The position numbers and the translations under genes are program-made. A stretch of 64,000 bases of DNA from the NCBI GenBank assembly GCA_026315105.1, contig CM048755.1:217422333-217486332 (forward strand), given 5' to 3'. Under the pieces are notes generated by a model. It saw only the letters and a list, made by a program, of their open reading frames with translations. It was not told where the DNA came from and searched no databases. This DNA is from Locusta migratoria (Eukaryota; Arthropoda; Insecta; Orthoptera; Acrididae). Positions 11,783-21,727 of this stretch are shown here, in pieces; positions within the stretch are counted from its first letter, which is position 1, and every line of letters starts with the position of its first letter.

Positions 11783-11988
11783 ACCGCGGCAGAATAGCAG
11801 TGCGCACTAAGTCGCACAGCTGTGAGGCGCGCAGCCGTTGGCCGTAGGAAGTTCGAGTCCTCCCTCGGGCATGGATGTTTGTGTTGTCTTTAGCATAAGT
11901 TCCTTTAAATTAGTGTAAGTAGTTTGTAAGCCTAGGACCCGATGACCAACGTAGTTAAGTCCCTTAGATTTACAAACATTTGAAATTT
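11783..11988 (+). mobile_element. SINE (A/B-type) in the RTE-like LINE
   Basis: tRNA-like head (diverged A box, GTTCGAGTCC B box near 11850) followed by the shared tail (agtagtttgtaag ... gttaagtccc ... aaacatttgaa). The 11-bp TSD gataaagatta lies at 11772-11782 and 11989-11999, and the LINE resumes directly after it. Confidence 0.92.
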
Positions 11989-13056
11989 GATAAAGATTAG
12001 ATGGGTAGATCAGGTAACTAATGAGGAGGTGCTCAACAGAATTGGGGAGAAAAGGAATATCTGGCATATCCTGACTAAAAAAAGGGATAGGTTGGTGGGA
12101 CACATGCAAAGAATCGTGAACTTGGCATTAGAAGGATGTGTTTGAGGTAAAAATCGAAGATGGAGACCAAGGAACGAATACAGTAATCAGATTGAAAAAG
12201 ATGTATTTTGTCGTTCTTATTCTCAGATGAAGAGGCTTTTGCAGGGCAGGGCAGCGTGGAGAGTTGCATCAAACCAGTTTGCGGACCATAACAACAACAT
12301 ATACAATACCAGTAAATATATTCTATAGGGATGTATAAAATAGCAATACAATTTGAAAAGTTTATACCCATGACGGCAGATGGTTGCGGTGATTGAAGCA
12401 GACCGCAGAAACTTCAACTGCTGGTCACGATTGTGGTGCTATGAGTTAAGTACTGGATGCTCCGCCCAACGCCCATCACGTAATATCAGTTCTAACCGAC
12501 GAGAAACCCAGTAAGTATGAAGTATTTATTAAAATAAAATATATGTTATACAGTGGGTAGAAATTACACTAAAAGTTTCGTAACGTCATATAATTAACAG
12601 TCAAATAAAGCATTTGGCTGAGACCATTTAGGAATTACACGAAACTTTACACAAAAATAACCATTAAAATCGGCTTTAGATGCAGATATTCCCCATATGG
12701 ATGTTTAAAGAAAATTCGTATACTAGGTTAGTTGCAAATAAAAAGCTTTGGGACTCCGCTAGTTTTCATGGTGACGGAGATAAAGTCTCGATGGGCATTG
12801 CGATAGGCCTGCTCCACCTTCTGGCGTCGGCTGCCATAATGGGTATAAACTTTTGTATTTTTATTGCTACTTTAGAGATCTCTCTAGAATATATTCACTG
12901 ATATTGTTGATGACCCTCTGAATTTCTGGGTTGTATTGTAGTGGTCATTGTCTGAAGATGGTCTGCATTGAACGAAGCCCATAATAAAACACAATTAGAA
13001 ATCTTCCATCGGGAGTGTTTCATTGTTGTATAATATTATAATATGATCGTCGTTAT

Positions 13057-13232
13057 ACCCCTGAACCGCTATGGTGCGGATCGCGCGGCCTCCCGCGTCG
13101 GAGGTTCGAATCCTCCCTCGGGCCTGGATGTTTGTGTTGTCCTTACTGTAAGTTAGTTCATAAGTAGTTTGTAAGTTTAGGGACTGGTGACCCCTCAGTT
13201 AAGTCCCACAAGCTTTAGAAACATTTGAACAT
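13057..13232 (+). mobile_element. SINE-A-type copy, diverged head
   Basis: B box ggttcgaatcc at about 13103 and the full shared tail (agtagtttgtaagtttaggg, then gttaagtccca, aaacatttgaac). The 5' head is diverged or truncated, and I find no clear TSD. Confidence 0.8.
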
Positions 13233-15095
13233 TCTATATTTCAAAATTTTTGATTGGATTAGTTTAGGTATGATGAGTTTCATTATGCCAAAGAGCGAAA
13301 CTTAGCGGCCAAAAATTAACATTTTTCTTCGGTGTATACCGCAGTAGCCTTGTGAATGGTGTTTTCCTGACCCAGAGGAAATTCACAGGGAAGGAAGTAG
13401 TAGGCTACTAATATAGAGGATAAAAAGGTAACGTTTCTGAGTGGATAGACCTTACATCCTCCCTACAGCCACATGCAATGCTTTTCCAGTGGTTCATTAC
13501 AATCCTTGCCAATTTTTAACTGATCCTGTATGTTTCCGTTGAGTCTGTAATTGCCACAACCACTTTTTTTTTTTTTTTTAAATCAAGAATTTTTCAGTGC
13601 GTCAAGCAGCTGTGTTTCACAGGTGTTCATTATTGTCATATACACCATCGTTGTTACATTGTCTTGTTTCTGTTACGAGTGGTGGTTCAACTCTTAGTAT
13701 AGGTAATGGTTTAGGTCATAACGTTTACCGTACATCTGCAGACAGACCATTAGCTACACCAGTATTCGGATCACCGCTTACAATAGAAACAAGGCATCAT
13801 TAAAACTTTGGTGGGTAGAGCAAGGAACATCTGCGAACCAATGATATTTGACGTGGAATTAAAATGCTTCACCATTACCTTTCTCATGAAAGGTTATTCG
13901 TGAGGTTAAAATATTGTTTCCTGTTCTACACTGCCTGACAAAGTAGAGCGAACAGAAAGGGGAAAAAGAAACGGGCCAATACGGGTTGAATGATTTTGTG
14001 CTGTTTCATTTATCACAACACGGAATTCTAGTTATGCAGAACCTGACAGTATAAGGCCGCTTATAAATATTACGTTACATCAATATGACCTGAATATATG
14101 CCCTGAGCCTATTGGTAAGGTTGTCACAATGTCTTTGCCTTTTTCTCTGATTGTGAGACTGAGTTCACTCCACACTTGTTCTATCTCGGACAGATCTGGG
14201 ATATTTGGTGACTACGAGCTTACCTCGCACCAGCCAGACTGTTCATACAGACATGTGGAACGTCTATATAAGCACTGTCCTGGCGGTTAATTGAACCTTA
14301 GTATCGTCGTGTGAGAAGTAACACACGAAAACCTGAGATTTCGGTTGTGTGGTCAGAGCTCTCTTAACAGCTACGAGCCGTTACCTAAGATAGTGCTCAA
14401 TGGCTCCCCACATCGTGACGCCTGGTGTAACATGGTTTGTCTGCCTTAAAACATTTTAACACAGGGATTTGTCTTTTGATCGTCACCATGCTATGTGCAG
14501 GTTAGTACAGAACAGCGATTTATTGCTAAAGACAATAGGGGTCTAGTTATCAGCTGTCCATGCTTCCCGGTAACGGCAGCACTCCAGACGCATCTATTGT
14601 GTTATGGTATTAATGACAGGCTACCAACGTTACAGTTATTTCTGCCAGTTTCTGACCAAAGGTTTGGAATGACAAGGACGTTGCTGGGAGTTTACCACTT
14701 GCTCTCGGGTGTCAGGCGTGGATGTTAAGGGAACCGATGAGAATTGTGGAATGTGGCTATACTCCATTATGGTGGACAGACGTGCTCGACAGAAACCTTG
14801 GCATGGAGTATATCTGTCGTTATGTTCCGATAAAATCCGACCTCGGCCCACTAGCACATCCATACGATTCATAAATCATGGCTGGTAATACTGAGACCCA
14901 AAATAAGTTTCTATTCCAACTTTTCCAGATGTTAATAAAACAGTGTCGTAGTGTTCGTGTCCGCAATTATCATCTGGCGCAGTTCACGTCACTTATATGC
15001 CCCACAGGTCTAATAACAACGATAAACATCAAAAACACTAACTGATGTTGGTGGCCTATAGGGAGATTTGCTACTGCAATAACGTAAAATTCCTG
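13233..15095. other. No gene recognised; probably old repeat
   Basis: Contains a T-run at 13563-13579 and scattered short frames. 14150-14870 looks like an old repeat with minus-strand coding flavour, but I cannot name a family. Nothing here supports a functional gene. Confidence 0.4.
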
Positions 15096-15109
15096 CTTGA
15101 TGCCTGTGC

Positions 15110-16190
15110 ATGTACGGAGATTTTTGTCATTTGTGTATGTATTTTGGGTGGCTAAATTTCTTATTGGGCATTTACGAAGCTGGATTGTTCCATTTCTTAA
15201 CTGTTATCCTATTGGTTTTTTGTCCGACTCCGTCCCTGATGGGCGACAGCTGCCTGTTGTTATTGTCGAACGGCGGCGAGGTCACGAATCTCAGGATGGA
15301 ACGCGAAAGTGGGGGCCGTTTGTAAGGCTGTACCCTTACGCGTCTGTAGCTGGTTTGAAGTATTAACCAACTGCTGAAAGTACATCTGAGCCAGCAAGGG
15401 ATGCCTCGCCTACGACGGTGGGCGACTTCCTGAAAGATCTCGACAACCACAGAGTATGAGCACGCAATTTGGCGGGTGATGGAGCCCTTCAGTGAAATAG
15501 CGGGCAGGTCACGAAAGAAAGCTAGTGTGGACTCTGTTGGCTTTCAGGGGTCTCGTCAGAGATGTGGAGGAGGCTCTGCCGGCGGCGAATGACAACATTG
15601 GGTTCACCCGTTTGAGATTCTGGGTTACGTTTGTTTCTAAATCTAAGGGACTTAACTCCTCTACTCATCAGTCACTAGGCTTAAAAACTACTTTAACGTA
15701 TGCTAAGGACAACAAATACACCCATGCCCGAGGGTGGACTCGAACCTCCGACGGCGAGCAGCGGCGCGTTCCGCAGCAAGGCGCCTTGGAACGCTCGGCC
15801 ATTCCAGCGCAGTAAAATATGGATTATGTCAGCACCAATAGTGCCTGGGTTCAGAGGTCATCCTCGATTCCTATAGACGGCTGGCTAATTTAATGTAGAC
15901 AGTCACGCTCAGAGGGGGCAAGCAAAGCTATGGATTTGGAGATTCGTTTCCAGGAACGATCGCGGTCTTCTGGTTTGGAGCCCAGAGGCAGACTTAATCC
16001 AGAGGCTCAAACGATTCTGTGGCGATTATGGATGCAAATTGCTCGACTTCTGCTATCGGGAGGAGAAATGTAGGGTCCCCCTTAATAGGTCAGGCGTGAC
16101 CCACACACAGGAAGCGACTAGTAGGTTAGCGGAGTACATGTGTCATGCACGGCCAGAATACCCACATAATACTGGATAACATCAGATGTC
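15110..16190 (+). pseudogene. LINE ORF1-like remnant (possible SGNH-esterase C-terminus)
   Basis: A run of broken plus-strand coding sequence with a SINE inserted at about 15630-15815. The last part is open from about 15985 to a stop at about 16184. It reads RLKRFCGDYGCKLLDF, then KCRVPLNRSGVTHTQEA. This resembles the final block (Asp...Gly-Val-His-type) of the SGNH hydrolase domain found in ORF1 of some CR1/L2-like LINEs. The His at the usual position is displaced (GVTHT). 43285-44130 holds a related copy with LNQRLRR. The assignment is inferred from motif style. Confidence 0.5.
15630..15815 (-). mobile_element. SINE copy in LINE remnant
   Basis: Minus-strand tRNA-like head (cattccagcgcag end; B box complement gactcgaacct) and shared tail at the left. 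The LINE-like frame before and after appears continuous across it. No clean TSD is visible. Confidence 0.8.
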
Positions 16191-16519
16191 AATAACAGTG
16201 AACTACAATAATTAGACTGGAACGTTTATCGCAAAGATAGGGCGAAAAATAAAGTTGGAAGTGTGTTTATAGTGATGGAAGATACGATAGCATCTAGCGA
16301 AATTAGTACATATCCGGAATTTGCAGTGATTTGGATAAATATGAAGGTTAAAAGTGGATCGAACATGGTTATTGGATGATTCATACATCCACTGTCTCAG
16401 CAGCAGCAGTGGTGGACCCTGCTCGCTGAGTGGACAATCTAACGAAAAACTTGGAAAATATTTTACATCACTTTCCTCACCAGAGGAAAGAGTATCGTCA
16501 GGAAGTGTGATATGACCAT

Positions 16520-17165
16520 TATTATTTTCTTTCCTCTTCAATGATCTGACGGACAGGGTGAGTAACAATTTGCGTATATTTGCTGACGTTGATTAAGCTG
16601 TATTGGGGTGGGGGAAGGACTGTAGCAGATAATAGCGCAAACAAAATTTATACCTGGAGTGATGAATGGCAGGTTGTTATGCAGATGAGCATAAGGCGAT
16701 GCAGATGAAAGGAAAAACAATGAAATAATGTTCAAAGACAGTATCAGCAGTATACTGCGTGAGGCAGTCGCTTTGATGAGTAATATGAAATGGAACGAAC
16801 TTGTAAGGATACTTGTGGAGAAGACGGATGGTCGACTCAGGTATTTTGAGAGACTTTGGAACGAACGGGTTCCTCTGTAAAACATAAGGCATAAACAATG
16901 TAAATGGGGTCCATTGTTGAGTACCGCTCTAGTATTAGGTATAAAGGAAGGCATACAAACAGTTCATAGGCAGGCTGCCTGATTTGTTACTCTGAGAGAA
17001 TTTATTAATACCCGAGAGTATCACGGTCATGGTTTACAAAGATGAAGGAAACTTTGGGTCGTTCTGAGAACAGAAAAAAAGAAGAAGAAAAAAAGATTGT
17101 CTACTAGTGGTATGAGGGATCCTCCGCTACACATTGTTTTGTAGATTGCAGATTATGTATGTACA
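16520..17165 (+). pseudogene. LINE reverse transcriptase C-terminal remnant
   Basis: Plus-strand pieces read LFNDLTDRVSNNLRIFAD (the RT segment before and including the first residues of motif C). Further on they read ALVLGIKEGIQTVHRQAA.FVT, the 'second-half' block typical of Jockey/CR1-like RT ORFs (...QRRAARFVT). The catalytic FADD reads FADVD, so it is dead. The 3' region ends near 17165 with a tgtagattgcagatta-type tail. Confidence 0.65.
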
Positions 17166-17356
17166 TGTATATGTAGTAATTTTACAGTACTAGGCGAATA
17201 CTAGGAGACTCATCTGTTTAAGATGCGTGATTAAGACAGAGATTCGAGTGAAATTGTTTCTAAGTGCTTTATCTGAAATTTCGAGTCAGCTAGTGAAGAA
17301 TAGTGAATCAGTTATGATAAGACTATTACACTATTACTTAATACAGCTGTAAATAG

Positions 17357-17551
17357 CCGGCCGCGGTGGCCGAGGGGACTAAGGCGCTCCAGTCACGGTC
17401 CGCACGGCCACTACGGTCGGGGGGTCGAATCCCCCCTCGGGCATGGATATTTGTGCCGTCCTAGTTCGTAAGTAGTTCATAAGTAGTTTGTAGTTTAGGG
17501 ACTGATGACCCCCTAGTTAAGTCCCATAAACTATAAAAAAAGAAAAAAAAA
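17357..17551 (+). mobile_element. SINE-A, full copy with TSD
   Basis: Starts ccggccgcggtggccgaggg, with B box gggtcgaatcc and a tail ending in an A-rich stretch (17531-17551). The 12-bp TSD agctgtaaatag lies at 17345-17356 and 17552-17563. Confidence 0.96.
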
Positions 17552-17719
17552 AGCTGTAAATAGGAAGATTAGCAAATTTTGTAAGATCTTTGTGTTTAAT
17601 CACTGCGACAAGAGATAGATTTGAAAGTACCTAACAGTTCAACATGGAAGTTTCATATGTTGAGCAGAAATGAACGCAGTTCAAGAGTATCGTATATGAC
17701 GCTTTAGACTAATATGTGC

Positions 17720-18075
17720 TGAATAAAACTGTGAGAGATAGGGGTGTCAAAACTGTAGAACAGTCGCTATAACTTATTACTTCCGTAAAATATTTGAGAG
17801 TAGGCATAAGAAGCGATGTGAAGCAGAACGATCACATAACATTAATTGTGGGTACGGCAGGTGTAAGATGCAGGATAATTGGAATATTCCCCGGAAAGTG
17901 TAATCCCTGAACAATGGAAGTAGCTTACAACACTATTGGAACCTTACCAGATAAGATTGACAGAGGAAAAAGAGAAAATCACAAGGAGAGCAGCATGCTT
18001 CATTACACGTTCATTAAGTAAACGCGAATGTGTCAAGGAGATGGCACGTGAACTCTAGTGGGAGACGCTGCACGG
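17720..18075 (+). pseudogene. Second LINE RT C-terminal remnant
   Basis: Reads KYLRVGIRSDVKQNDHITL, then frameshifted RRAACFITRSLS-type sequence near 17980-18020. This is the same segment of the RT ORF as in the LINEs at 1425-1652 and 53070-53330 (KYFGVTI...). It is a separate decayed copy from the one at 16520, because the equivalent segment occurs in both. Confidence 0.6.
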
Positions 18076-18135
18076 AGAGGCTTCCTGCATCATGGTATAG
18101 GCATCTATGTGCGTTCCGATAGCGTTCGTTTCGAG

Positions 18136-18163
18136 AGTATAGAGAGAGAGAAAGAGAGAGAGA

Positions 18164-18194
<31 letters not shown>

Positions 18195-18196
18195 TT
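18136..18196. repeat. (GA)n microsatellite
   Basis: About 60 bases of GAGA repeat with a few interruptions. The long charged or Ser/Leu frames crossing it on both strands are composition artefacts. Confidence 0.97.
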
Positions 18197-18950
18197 ATGT
18201 TCACTTTTTCCCTGTTTTTCCATTCGTTGGGCCGTGTTCAGTTTTATTGTTTATGATTTTGCTCCTGGACTGTTACCTGTCCATAATTTCTTCCTCTGAA
18301 ATTTTCAGTCGTTACAGACTTTTTTTGTATTTCTTTCATAGAGTTGTCCTTTAATTTTCTTGCGTTAACGATGTTAAAAATTCCTTTCGTAAGTCTGTTA
18401 CCACCCATCCTACATACGTGTTCATAGAACTGTAGGTCTCTTGTCCTTAATTTAACTGTGATTTTGTTTGTCTTTCCGTAGAGTTCTTTTGTAGGTCTTC
18501 TGAACCGCGTTCCGATTCTGAGAACAGCGTCCTATACCTTTCTAGGAGTTTTTTGTTCTTGTATATGTATATTATATATTTCAAGAGGCAGAACTAATAT
18601 ACCTGTTCATACATCAAGTATATGTTATATATCCAGATATTATTCTCGATTATCCCCCTTTTGAAGACCGAGTAAACTTGAGATCACACTCTCAGTACCT
18701 TTTCTGCCTTTATATTGACCAGTGACAGTTACACAGAGTGACTAATTTAATTTCTAATAATACCAGTATTAATCCAATGAGAACAAAGGGGTATATGTTA
18801 GAAGTAACTTGACAGTGACAAAAAACCACCCATATATATGAACGATAAAAGCAACTGACATAACCTGAAGATGGAAAGATGGCATTTACTCTAAGTAGGC
18901 GTCTATAGTAATAAAAAAACACTTGGCATATGATGCAGCCTTAGAGCTGT
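18197..18950. other. No gene or repeat recognised
   Basis: T-rich sequence up to the left terminal repeat of the element at 18951. Nothing identifiable. Confidence 0.5.
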
Positions 18951-19501
18951 AATTGAATACCTCCGTGGAATAATGATGTAACCATCAAATAAGTAAGTTT
19001 TCAGGAGAGACGAAAATTATTTGGGCGGCCTATTTCGTGATATACACTATTGGAACTCGTTGCATATGCAAGTGTACAAATGTGTTCAGCGGTTAAATGC
19101 AATAATTTATTGTTCCAACTTAAGGTTTTACAAATAACATAATAATTGGATGTGATACAATGGAAAAAGGATGTACGATCAGCAACATATTTTGGAGTAT
19201 TTCTTACATGTAACATAAGAGACATATTGAACGGCACTTAGTACTCACATTAAAGAAAGTAATATTAGAATAACAAAGAAAATAACAATGTGAATGAAGA
19301 TGTCAACAAAATACTATGACAACAAAATATTTCAAAATATAGATGTGATTTGAAACTTCATTTTAAGCATGATTTTGCAATGTCATTATAGTTTGCAGGT
19401 TTCATTATTTAACTTATTTTGAAGTGGCATTGGTATGCTGAAACCGCATTAAAAAAATATTGTTAAACTCTACTGCTGTTTGTGAACTGCTAGTTGTAAG
19501 T

Positions 19502-19684
19502 CTACAAATTCAAGTAGAACTGACGGTGCTGAGCATCTGGGATGTAGTTGCATATGTGTAGAAGATCATTCTTCTTTTCATCCGTAATTGACAATGAATC
19601 CTCATATAAAGGCACCAGTGATTCAGGAATAATACTTATGGAGGCAGAGGTAGATTTTTCTCGTTGTTTCTTGTGGCGTAAAGT
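19502..19684 (-). pseudogene. C-terminal remnant of the element's protein
   Basis: An open stretch ending at a TAG (complement at 19502-19504). It reads SIIPESLVPLYEDSLSI, followed by DEKKNDLLHICNYIPDAQ and a short Phe/Tyr-rich end. The 'LVPLY.....I...KK.DLL.LC.YIP' pattern is, to my memory, the common C-terminus of multi-copy arthropod transposon-like proteins; I cannot name a Pfam family. A TGA lies about a dozen codons upstream, so it is not joined in frame to the exon as it stands. A ttttacag site at about 19703-19710 could be an acceptor. Confidence 0.45.
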
Positions 19685-19931
19685 ATATACACATCATGGC
19701 TGTAAAATACCATGTGATTTCTTCATGTGAACGGAAAATATATCATATTTTGTAATTTTAAGCCACATAGCCTCAGTTATTTTGAATTCTTTTGGACAAG
19801 AGACATTAATACTTGTACACGACATATATATTGCTTTTCGCAGAGATAGTTATTCCCGTTAGGGTGTTACAGGGGTAAAACTAAAGCTTCTAAAACACAG
19901 TTTGAAGATGTTACATCCTTATTCCACTTAC

Positions 19932-20114
19932 CTCTGTTTTTGCCTTCTTTGTAATTTTTACAGTGCCTCTCCGTGTTGTATATTCTTTTCCACTCTGCTT
20001 TAGACACTTCTTTTTCGCATCTTTCCATTCATCTATATTTAATTTTCGCCTACGGCCTTTATTTAATTGATTTTTTACACTTGGTGATGAACTAACACAA
20101 GCACTATTCGCCAT
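19932..20114 (-). CDS. Putative first coding exon, basic protein, strong splice donor
   Basis: From ATG (complement of 20112-20114, context AAGATGG) the exon runs 61 codons and ends exactly at GAG|GTAAGT (donor at 19931-19926). It starts MANSACVSSSPSVKNQLNKG. The next part is strongly basic with the pattern RRRKLNIDEWKDAKKKCLKQ, then SGKEYTTRRG. The 'RKRK.N...WK...KK.LR.SG..Y....G' layout resembles the N-terminus of a repeated arthropod protein family, probably DNA-binding; this is inference from memory. The frame is also open 71 codons further upstream (to 20327), but the internal ATG has the better context. It lies inside the TIR-bounded element, so it is probably transposon rather than host. 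Confidence 0.5.
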
Positions 20115-20446
20115 CTTGATTGATGTTCCATCCGTATTCCATGGAGGGAAAAGTTCAGATGATTGTAAACCAGCTTGATGTTCAAATATATGACACAAGA
20201 TGACACCACAGAATAGAGGCATGCAGATACATTCTAAAAAAAAGGTAAAGCAGTCAACAATCCGAAGATTGGTTTGAACACCACGGTGCTTTACTAGCCA
20301 TGGTCCTGTTTGGAGGTGGTATGCCATTGCGTTCCTTCGACCTTCAAACTGACTTACCCAGCCAGTTATAGGGGGACCTACAGTTTAACGTGGGTTCCGA
20401 ACCACGGTGCTACTCGGTATTTTTCACATGAGCAATACTGCCAGAG

Positions 20447-20640
20447 CCGCGGTGGAGTAGCCGAGCGGTCTAAAGCGTCTCGCTGCGGAGCGCGCGGTTG
20501 CTCGCCGTGGAGGTTCGAGTCCTCCCTGGGGCATGGGTGTGTGTGTTTGTCCTTAGGTTAGTTTACCTTAGTTTAAGTAGTTTGTAAGCTACGGACTGAT
20601 GACCACGCAGTTTGGTCCGATAGAATTACAAACATTTGAA
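20447..20640 (+). mobile_element. SINE-B, full copy with TSD
   Basis: Starts ccgcggtggagtagccgagc (A box tagccgagcgg), with B box ggttcgagtcc and the tail ggactgatgaccacgcagtt ... aaacatttgaa. The 14-bp TSD caatactgccagag lies at 20433-20446 and 20641-20654. It is inserted in the TIR-bounded element. Confidence 0.96.
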
Positions 20641-20914
20641 CAATACTGCCAGAGGTTAAAGAAGTGGAAAGTGACAGATAAAAAATCCTATTTCCTCTGA
20701 AATCACACTTTTCGGAAATTTGTGGGTTACATCCTTATTTCAGGGAGGTATTCAATTGCACAATGCCATTAAAAGTCGCATATAACGCTGAAGGCCCTAA
20801 GACACACAAAAAATTATCAGTCGATAAGATATTGGGTATTTTACAGGCCGTCCGGCGACTCACTTGAAGAGATCACGGGACCCAGTGGGTCACGACAAAA
20901 AGTTCGGCAACAAC

Positions 20915-21010
20915 TGATGAGGGAAATCACAGGAAACTTAAACCAGGATGGCCAGAGACGGATTTGAACTATACCGCCTAAGGAAAAGGCGTGAGATCTG
21001 TCGTGTCACG
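20915..21010 (-). mobile_element. SINE-C fragment, uncertain
   Basis: Weak match to the minus-strand SINE-C pattern: gggaaatcacaggaaact, then aggatggcc and gatttgaac. Both ends are lost. It lies about 180 bases upstream of the cadherin exon. Confidence 0.45.
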
Positions 21011-21186
21011 TCACTCAAGGGTAGGCCACCATCGCGTAGCTGGTTGGCCGCTAGGAGACAGAGCCTGCGCCCCAGCTGCCAGCCAGTCAGTTACGCGATC
21101 GCGGCCTACTCTTCTGCGAGTGCAGTGTATTAAACTGCGCCTCCTCTCGGTGAGACGCGCATTAGCATAGTGTGTGTTGTGCGCAG

Positions 21187-21367
21187 GGCTGCAGTTCGCG
21201 CGGCCGGAGCACGAGGCGCGCATCTACGCGGCGGCGCCGTCGGGCGTGTGGGTGGCGGGCGTGCGCGCCTTCGACCCCTCGGAGCGCGCGCGCAGCCCCG
21301 CCTACGCCCTCAGGGACGCGCCCAGCTTCGCCATCGACAAGGTCACCGGGGACATCTCGACGCACAG
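21187..21367 (+). CDS. Cadherin-repeat exon of a host cadherin-superfamily gene
   Basis: This 181-bp exon is bounded by an acceptor (gtgcgcag, AG at 21185-21186) and a donor (CAG|GTCAGT at 21368). The left intron is phase 1 and the right phase 2; the reading is open throughout. It encodes 59 full residues of an extracellular cadherin (EC) repeat. LQFARPEHEARIY contains the early strand and the Ca2+-binding Glu. APSGVWVAGVRAFDPSERA is the strand plus a degenerate DxD region. AYALRDAPSFAIDKVTGDIS is the hallmark 'F.ID..TG.I' block. The repeat's end (LD.E...Y.L.V.A.D) and the DxNDN linker would be in neighbouring exons outside this segment. Such proteins are membrane adhesion or polarity receptors. 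Codon use is extremely GC-rich, unlike the flanks. Which cadherin (Fat, Dachsous or another type) cannot be decided from one repeat. Confidence 0.85.
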
Positions 21368-21535
21368 GTCAGTGGCCGGCTGCCTTTGTGCGCCGCTGCC
21401 CTCGGGCGGCCGAGATCACTACCATAAAGAGAAGCCGGATAAATCTCTTTCTTCTCGGCGATTCCTTTCCTGTCACAGCACCGCCGGCAGACCCCTACTC
21501 CTCTTTCCGCACAAAGGCCTTATTTCTAAATTCGT

Positions 21536-21727
21536 GCCGGCCGCGGTGGCCGAGGGGACTGAGGCGCTCCAGTCACGGTCTGCACGGCCACTACGGTCGG
21601 GGGTTCGAATCCCCCCGCGGGCATGGATATTTGTGCCGTCCTAGTTCGTAAGTAGTTCATAAGTAGTTTGTAAGTTTAGGGACTGATGACCCCGTAGTTA
21701 AGTCCCATAAGCTTAACAAACATTTTT
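21536..21727 (+). mobile_element. SINE-A, full copy with TSD
   Basis: Complete head and tail with B box ggttcgaatcc; ends in a short T-run. The 13-bp TSD tttctaaattcgt lies at 21523-21535 and 21728-21740. It lies 170 bases downstream of the cadherin exon, within the intron. Confidence 0.96.

Larger units (their letters stand above)
9756..12130 (+). pseudogene. Reverse transcriptase remnant of the RTE-like LINE
   Basis: Non-LTR RT landmarks appear in order but in different frames. NRNKAP.VDDFSSELL is near 10285-10325 and KNIVIPNS is near 10785. RQGCSLSPILFNLYIEEAG at 11207-11263 is RT motif B. FSDDIIFLAE near 11330-11360 keeps the catalytic Asp pair. KVVDEFCYLGS is near 11515-11550, and the C-terminal IRWVDQ...NEEVLNRI style block falls after 11988. 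Upstream, 9760-10110 carries ERRKYKNAS..AGN.EYTG, a linker typical of RTE ORFs. Stops and frameshifts are frequent. Confidence 0.78.
9749..12301 (+). mobile_element. RTE-like LINE remnant with two later insertions
   Basis: Begins near ggggaaagttaaacagtag and ends with gttgcatcaaaccag...gcggaccataacaacaaca, a 3' end style typical of RTE-type LINEs. The 7-bp repeat tacaata at 9742-9748 and 12302-12308 is a possible TSD. It interrupts foldback 2 and is itself interrupted at 10365-10720 and 11783-11988. Many stops; not functional. Confidence 0.8.
9633..13015. repeat. Foldback element 2, split by an RTE-like LINE
   Basis: The left end (9633-9748: ccagatcgcaaatttctaat, then catcagacaatgaccact) is the inverted counterpart of the right end (12905-13010, whose minus strand carries gatttctaat and cttcagacaatgaccact). 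The inner parts of the arms, 12302-12420 and 12790-12905, pair again (cagtaaatatattcta with tagaatatattcactg; aagtttatacccat with atgggtataaactt). Removing the LINE at 9749-12301 restores one palindromic element of about 0.8 kb. The start ccagatcgc resembles that of foldback 1. Confidence 0.75.
18951..20757 (-). mobile_element. TIR-bounded DNA element with a spliced, unfamiliar gene
   Basis: The left end (aattgaatacctccgtgg at 18951, then taatgatgtaacc) matches the complement of the right end (ggttacatccttatttcagg, then gaggtattcaatt, ending about 20757) over roughly 40 bases with few mismatches. A third partial copy of this end sequence lies at 19906-19930. Inside, on the minus strand, are a well-formed first exon (19932-20114) and a separate C-terminal-like stretch (19502-19684). 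SINE-B sits at 20447-20640; without it the element is about 1.6 kb. I could not fix the TSD or superfamily. It looks like an internal-deletion derivative of a larger element. Confidence 0.65.

Noticed and set aside
18014..18354. Coding frames across the (GA)n tract
   Set aside because: Repetitive Ser-Leu or Glu-Arg translations arise from the microsatellite.
21170..21651. Long overlapping frames from the cadherin exon into the SINE-A
   Set aside because: They run past a clear GTCAGT donor into SINE sequence. Only the part up to 21367 is exon, and the Arg/Ala-rich alternative frames are GC artefacts.
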